A stretch of DNA of 15,845 nt, taken from assembly GCA_017649745.1 (NCBI GenBank), contig JAGCGE010000068.1, positions 1-15,845 of the forward strand, read 5' to 3'. Under the pieces are notes generated by a model, which had not been told where the DNA came from, ran no database searches, and saw only the letters and a program-made list of their open reading frames with translations. This document shows, one piece after another, positions 13,160 through 15,845 of the stretch (the stretch's first letter is position 1; the number at the start of each line of letters is the position of its first letter). This DNA comes from Clostridiales bacterium (lineage in GTDB: Bacteria; Bacillota_A; Clostridia; Saccharofermentanales; Saccharofermentanaceae). The translations under genes were made by a program, and so were the position numbers.

Positions 13160-14467
13160 TCACAACTTGGTTACAAGATTCCTACCGTTTTCCTTCGATG
13201 TGTAGAGAGCTTTATCAAGTCTGTTGAAAGCTTCGGTAAAGTCGTCGTTATCGTTGATCTCAGTGATACCAATGGAACATGTTATGTGGCAGATGTCTGG
13301 GAACTCGAATTCCTCAACGATCTTTCTTAATGCTTCTGCCTTCTCGGCAGCCATGTCACCGTCAACATCGCGCAATACGACAACGAACTCCTCGCCGCCC
13401 CATCTTCCTGCAATGGCATTCTCACGCTCTGCATAGTCCTTAAGTATCTTCGCGATACACTTCAATGTATTATCACCAACGGAATGTCCGTATGTATCAT
13501 TAACGTTCTTAAAATGATCAAGATCGAGCATCATAACCGATACAGGCTTATTACTCTTATTCTTGTAAGCAATAGCATTACGAAGCTGCGAGTCGATCTC
13601 GCCGTGATTATAGATGCCTGTAAGAGGATCCGTGATAGCCTTCTGCTCATATTCCTGAAGAGTAGACATCAATTCCATGGACTTATCATTGATATCCTGA
13701 ACCATGAACACGAACCTGAAATCTTCATCACTGTCAGTCTTCGCACGGCTGAAGATGAGCTTGACCCAGATGAAATTGCCTTCGAGATTACGCATCATAC
13801 AGTCGTAAGAAGAAGTACGGCCCGGTGTAAAGTTCTTCTTCAGGTACTCAGGATCTGTACGGCGGAGGAACTGCTCCTGGTCCTCCGGCCAGAACATATT
13901 AACGATCATCATTCGCCATTCTGTGTAGGACAGGTTGTAGTTAACTACGTCATCAGAGATCTCGGTAACATTGATGCTGCTCGTGGTATTCTGTACAAGA
14001 TCGATGTACATCGAGAACAGATAGGAGTTCTGGATCGTGCTGATCTTCGTAGTAGTAAGTGTCTCCTGCAAGGATTCGTTATCATTAAATTCGTCCAGGA
14101 TAAAGATGTATTTCTTTTTGTCTTCGATCGGATAAACAGTTAGCTGAACGAGATGAGATATCTCCTCACCTTCCAGAGCCAGCCTTAAGCGACGGCTGTA
14201 CTTATCCTTAAAGATTCCAGTGTAATCTGCGAAGATCTGGTAATCACCTGAGACCTTCTCGTTCGAGCCATTGAAGTGGAACCACAGATCCAAGATCAGG
14301 TCATGATAGATACCGGATTCCTTAAGAAACCTCTCGAACATCCCTCGCCTGATGATCGTCTTGTATGTATCGATCTCAGGGTCAACAATTATGACCGCAT
14401 CTACATTATCAAAAAATAATCCTTTAACATCATCAATGCTGTAATCATACAAACTCTTTGCTGACAT
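13160..14467 (-). CDS. GGDEF diguanylate cyclase with PAS-like N-terminal regions
   Basis: 435 residues. The start chosen is the ATG at 14465-14467, with GGGAGG 8 bases upstream. The frame runs 11 codons further without a site. There is no transmembrane helix, so it is a cytoplasmic sensor. Residues ~1-130 and ~150-270 are two PAS-like alpha/beta regions; the second ends in a 'NFIWVKLIFSRAK...RFVFMVQDINDKS' run typical of a PAS domain and its exit helix. A short helix (MELMSTLQEYEQKAITDPLTGIYN) leads into the GGDEF domain. The signature is RWGGEEF with GGEEF at 357-361, the accepted GG(D/E)EF form, so it should make c-di-GMP from two GTP. The RxxD inhibitory site is replaced by RENA, so product feedback is probably absent. 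The signal sensed is unknown. Confidence 0.92.
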   Translation of the reverse strand: MSAKSLYDYSIDDVKGLFFDNVDAVIIVDPEIDTYKTIIRRGMFERFLKESGIYHDLILDLWFHFNGSNEKVSGDYQIFADYTGIFKDKYSRRLRLALEGEEISHLVQLTVYPIEDKKKYIFILDEFNDNESLQETLTTTKISTIQNSYLFSMYIDLVQNTTSSINVTEISDDVVNYNLSYTEWRMMIVNMFWPEDQEQFLRRTDPEYLKKNFTPGRTSSYDCMMRNLEGNFIWVKLIFSRAKTDSDEDFRFVFMVQDINDKSMELMSTLQEYEQKAITDPLTGIYNHGEIDSQLRNAIAYKNKSNKPVSVMMLDLDHFKNVNDTYGHSVGDNTLKCIAKILKDYAERENAIAGRWGGEEFVVVLRDVDGDMAAEKAEALRKIVEEFEFPDICHITCSIGITEINDNDDFTEAFNRLDKALYTSKENGRNLVTKL

Positions 14468-14579
14468 AGTCGAAACCTCCCGGGCAGAATGCATCTTCAC
14501 ACAGTATATGATAAATATACACTTAAATTATCAACCCAAATTGACATACGGTCAAGTAAACAAACCGTAAACCCGAGTG

Positions 14580-14588
14580 TGATATCAT
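14580..14588 (+). promoter_or_regulatory. Possible extended -10 box for the DUF2185 gene
   Basis: TGATATCAT fits TGnTATAAT with one mismatch and lies 33 bases before the ATG. A TTGACA at 14541-14546 is a perfect -35 hexamer, but it is too far from this box (36 bases) and has only CCGTAA at the normal 17-18 base distance, so the pairing is unclear. The 14468-14621 gap otherwise holds a small inverted repeat ACGGT/ACCGT (14549-14568). Confidence 0.35.
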
Positions 14589-14621
14589 ACCTATATATTG
14601 ACCATGGAAGGGGATATTAAT

Positions 14622-15410
14622 ATGAACAAGATAATTGAACAGGTCGACAAGTATATGCACGAAGCTCTCGAAAAGGAGTTCCCTGCTCTTCAGCGCTCTG
14701 AGTTAGAGAAGGACGGTGCAGTCTTTTACATGAATGGTAAGAACGGCACGGCTTTTGACTGGTACGTCAACGACCACATCCCGTGCTTCTTTATTTTCTA
14801 TAACGACAAGGAGAATCTCGGTGCAGTTAAAGCTACCCTCTACACTGACGGAGGCATGTCTATCTATCTTTATGGCGACCATGGTCACGCTGAACCGATC
14901 AACTACGAAGTCGATATCGATGCTAAAGAGAACGAACTTCTTGAGCTTGCCGTCACCCTTACCTCTAATGCAGACAACAATCGCATCTGGGATGACGACA
15001 TAAGAAAGCTCGACACAGATTCCACGCCGGATAAGAAGTCAGTCGATGCATTCCTCGCTCTTCGTGAAGATTTCAAGCCTTCGATCGAGCTTAAGGAACT
15101 TTACTCTAAGACAGTCATCGTATCGAAAAAGGTTCGTGAAGGCGGATGGAAGATCTGCTACGGAATGCGTGACGAACCGACAAACGAGCGCGACAGCGGC
15201 TGGTATTTCGGCGTTGGCAACGAAGATAACGATTACTTTAACGATCCTAATAACATGGAACTCTGGTCAGTCAATTCAGCGTTAATGTTTGACGGTGCCT
15301 TGAGCGAATTCATAACAGCGCCGTACGGAACCGCGATCGTCAGGGCAGCTTCAGACAGATTCGAACTCGACGAGGAAGGCAAAGAGATATTTTTCGAAAA
15401 GCAGAAATGA
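14622..15410 (+). CDS. DUF2185 (Imm33-type immunity) domain protein
   Basis: 262 residues. The ATG at 14622 has GAAGGGG ~6 bases upstream and is preferred over the in-frame ATG at 14604 and TTG at 14598. Residues ~1-160 are an acidic alpha/beta region I do not recognise. Residues ~165-255 match the DUF2185 family (PF09951), also described as immunity protein Imm33: SKKVREGGWKICYGMRDEP, then DSGWYFGVGNEDNDYFND (Asp191-Ser-Gly-Trp194), then a final LITAP-like FITAPYGTAIVR. Family members occur both in toxin-immunity clusters and as stand-alone genes. No toxin gene is adjacent; the nearest candidate is the metallopeptidase 5.5 kb away in another transcription unit, so a link is doubtful. Cytoplasmic. 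The gene is convergent with the next one, with a single base between the stop codons. Confidence 0.8.
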   Translation: MNKIIEQVDKYMHEALEKEFPALQRSELEKDGAVFYMNGKNGTAFDWYVNDHIPCFFIFYNDKENLGAVKATLYTDGGMSIYLYGDHGHAEPINYEVDIDAKENELLELAVTLTSNADNNRIWDDDIRKLDTDSTPDKKSVDAFLALREDFKPSIELKELYSKTVIVSKKVREGGWKICYGMRDEPTNERDSGWYFGVGNEDNDYFNDPNNMELWSVNSALMFDGALSEFITAPYGTAIVRAASDRFELDEEGKEIFFEKQK

Positions 15411-15411
15411 A

Positions 15412-15845
15412 TTATATTAACTTGCTCGTTGGACTATGCGAGTCAATGTACTTGTGATACTTCTCTTTCTCGGCATACATATATTGGTCAGCGCGATCGA
15501 TATACTCCTCGATAGTAGAGTCATCGTCAGGTTCTATGATGGTGTAACCGATACTCGCGTGAAGGATGAAAGAAAGATCCAAAGCATCGAACTGCCTGCT
15601 CATGTTCTCTGATATCTTCTTGATGAGTTCCTCGACCGAGTCAGGATCATGACATGGTCCAACGGCAATGAATTCGTCGCCTCCGTAGCGTCCGAAAAGC
15701 CAGTCCTTAGGAGAGCAGGACTCAAATGCCTCAGCTGTAGCCTTGATCGCGAAATCGCCCTTAAGATGGCCATACACGTCATTTATGGTCTTCATCCTGT
15801 CGATATCGGTAAAGACAAATATCGCTTTCTTGTTCTCAGCTTTCA
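15412..15845 (-). CDS. GGDEF diguanylate cyclase domain (C-terminal part)
   Basis: The gene enters from beyond the right edge. The frame is open from 15843 down to a TAA at 15412-15414, giving 143 residues, nearly a whole GGDEF domain. It begins inside the first strand: FVFTDIDRMKTINDVYGHLKGD carries the metal-binding Asp (DID) and the Asn/Asp that bind GTP. LFGRYGGDEFIAVG is the catalytic signature in its standard form, and ASIGYTI followed by ADQYMYAEKEK is the usual end. It should be an active cyclase domain. The inhibitory RxxD is absent (SPKD at that place). Any sensor domains lie outside the window. The reading frame almost touches the convergent DUF2185 gene. Confidence 0.9.
   Translation of the reverse strand, partial: KAENKKAIFVFTDIDRMKTINDVYGHLKGDFAIKATAEAFESCSPKDWLFGRYGGDEFIAVGPCHDPDSVEELIKKISENMSRQFDALDLSFILHASIGYTIIEPDDDSTIEEYIDRADQYMYAEKEKYHKYIDSHSPTSKLI

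Noticed and set aside
13484..14143. Plus-strand open frame of 219 codons
   Set aside because: It lies entirely antisense to the GGDEF gene, whose domain content is unambiguous. No site precedes it and no motif is seen.
1..15845. tRNA, rRNA, insertion sequences, phage att sites
   Set aside because: No cloverleaf, rRNA-like stretch, transposase, integrase or flanking direct repeat was seen on either strand.

Overview
The window looks like chromosomal DNA from an anaerobic Bacillota of the class Clostridia, probably a gut or rumen relative of Saccharofermentans or Ruminococcus. That placement is an inference. It rests on strong AGGAGG-type ribosome binding sites, many lipoproteins with Thr/Glu-rich linkers, a Cthe_2159-type carbohydrate-binding beta-helix protein, an EFR1-type flavodoxin/ferredoxin, a mid-40s G+C content judged by eye, and an abundance of c-di-GMP proteins. 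There is no rRNA, tRNA, CRISPR array, transposase or phage gene.

Layout from left to right. (1) 1-942, plus strand: the 3' end of a secreted beta-helix carbohydrate-binding protein with an exact 4 x 14-residue DENGNP/proline repeat. A strong hairpin separates it from a convergent acidic lipoprotein gene (1022-1828, minus). (2) 2150-6228, minus: a probable four-gene operon. In transcription order it encodes an ABC-type solute-binding lipoprotein, an NmrA/8-vinyl-reductase-like SDR, a small protein that may be a distant ferredoxin-dependent bilin reductase relative, and an EFR1 flavodoxin/2[4Fe-4S] protein. The last three genes overlap or abut translationally. It ends at a long hairpin terminator. 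(3) 6229-6411: a divergent promoter region in which both candidate extended -10 boxes are the two arms of one perfect 9-bp inverted repeat. (4) 6412-9084, plus: three small helical proteins followed by a 608-residue zinc metallopeptidase. Its HEFGH and EFFAE motifs closely resemble those of anthrax lethal factor (M34/ATLF). The layout resembles type VII secretion (LXG/Lap) cargo operons, but no immunity gene follows. (5) 9125-15845, mostly minus: single-gene units separated by clear intrinsic terminators. They encode a lipoprotein with a possible Fn3-like segment, a membrane HD-GYP phosphodiesterase, another lipoprotein, a GGDEF diguanylate cyclase with PAS-like N-terminal regions, a plus-strand DUF2185 (Imm33-type) protein, and the C-terminal end of a second GGDEF protein.

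How the parts fit together: the right-hand third is a surface-lipoprotein and c-di-GMP signalling neighbourhood, with two cyclase domains and one phosphodiesterase, all apparently intact at their active sites. The two most notable units are the divergent pair in the middle, namely the lethal-factor-like metallopeptidase locus and the possible tetrapyrrole-type redox operon. They may share a regulatory palindrome. All functional statements come from reading motifs by eye. No database search was run.
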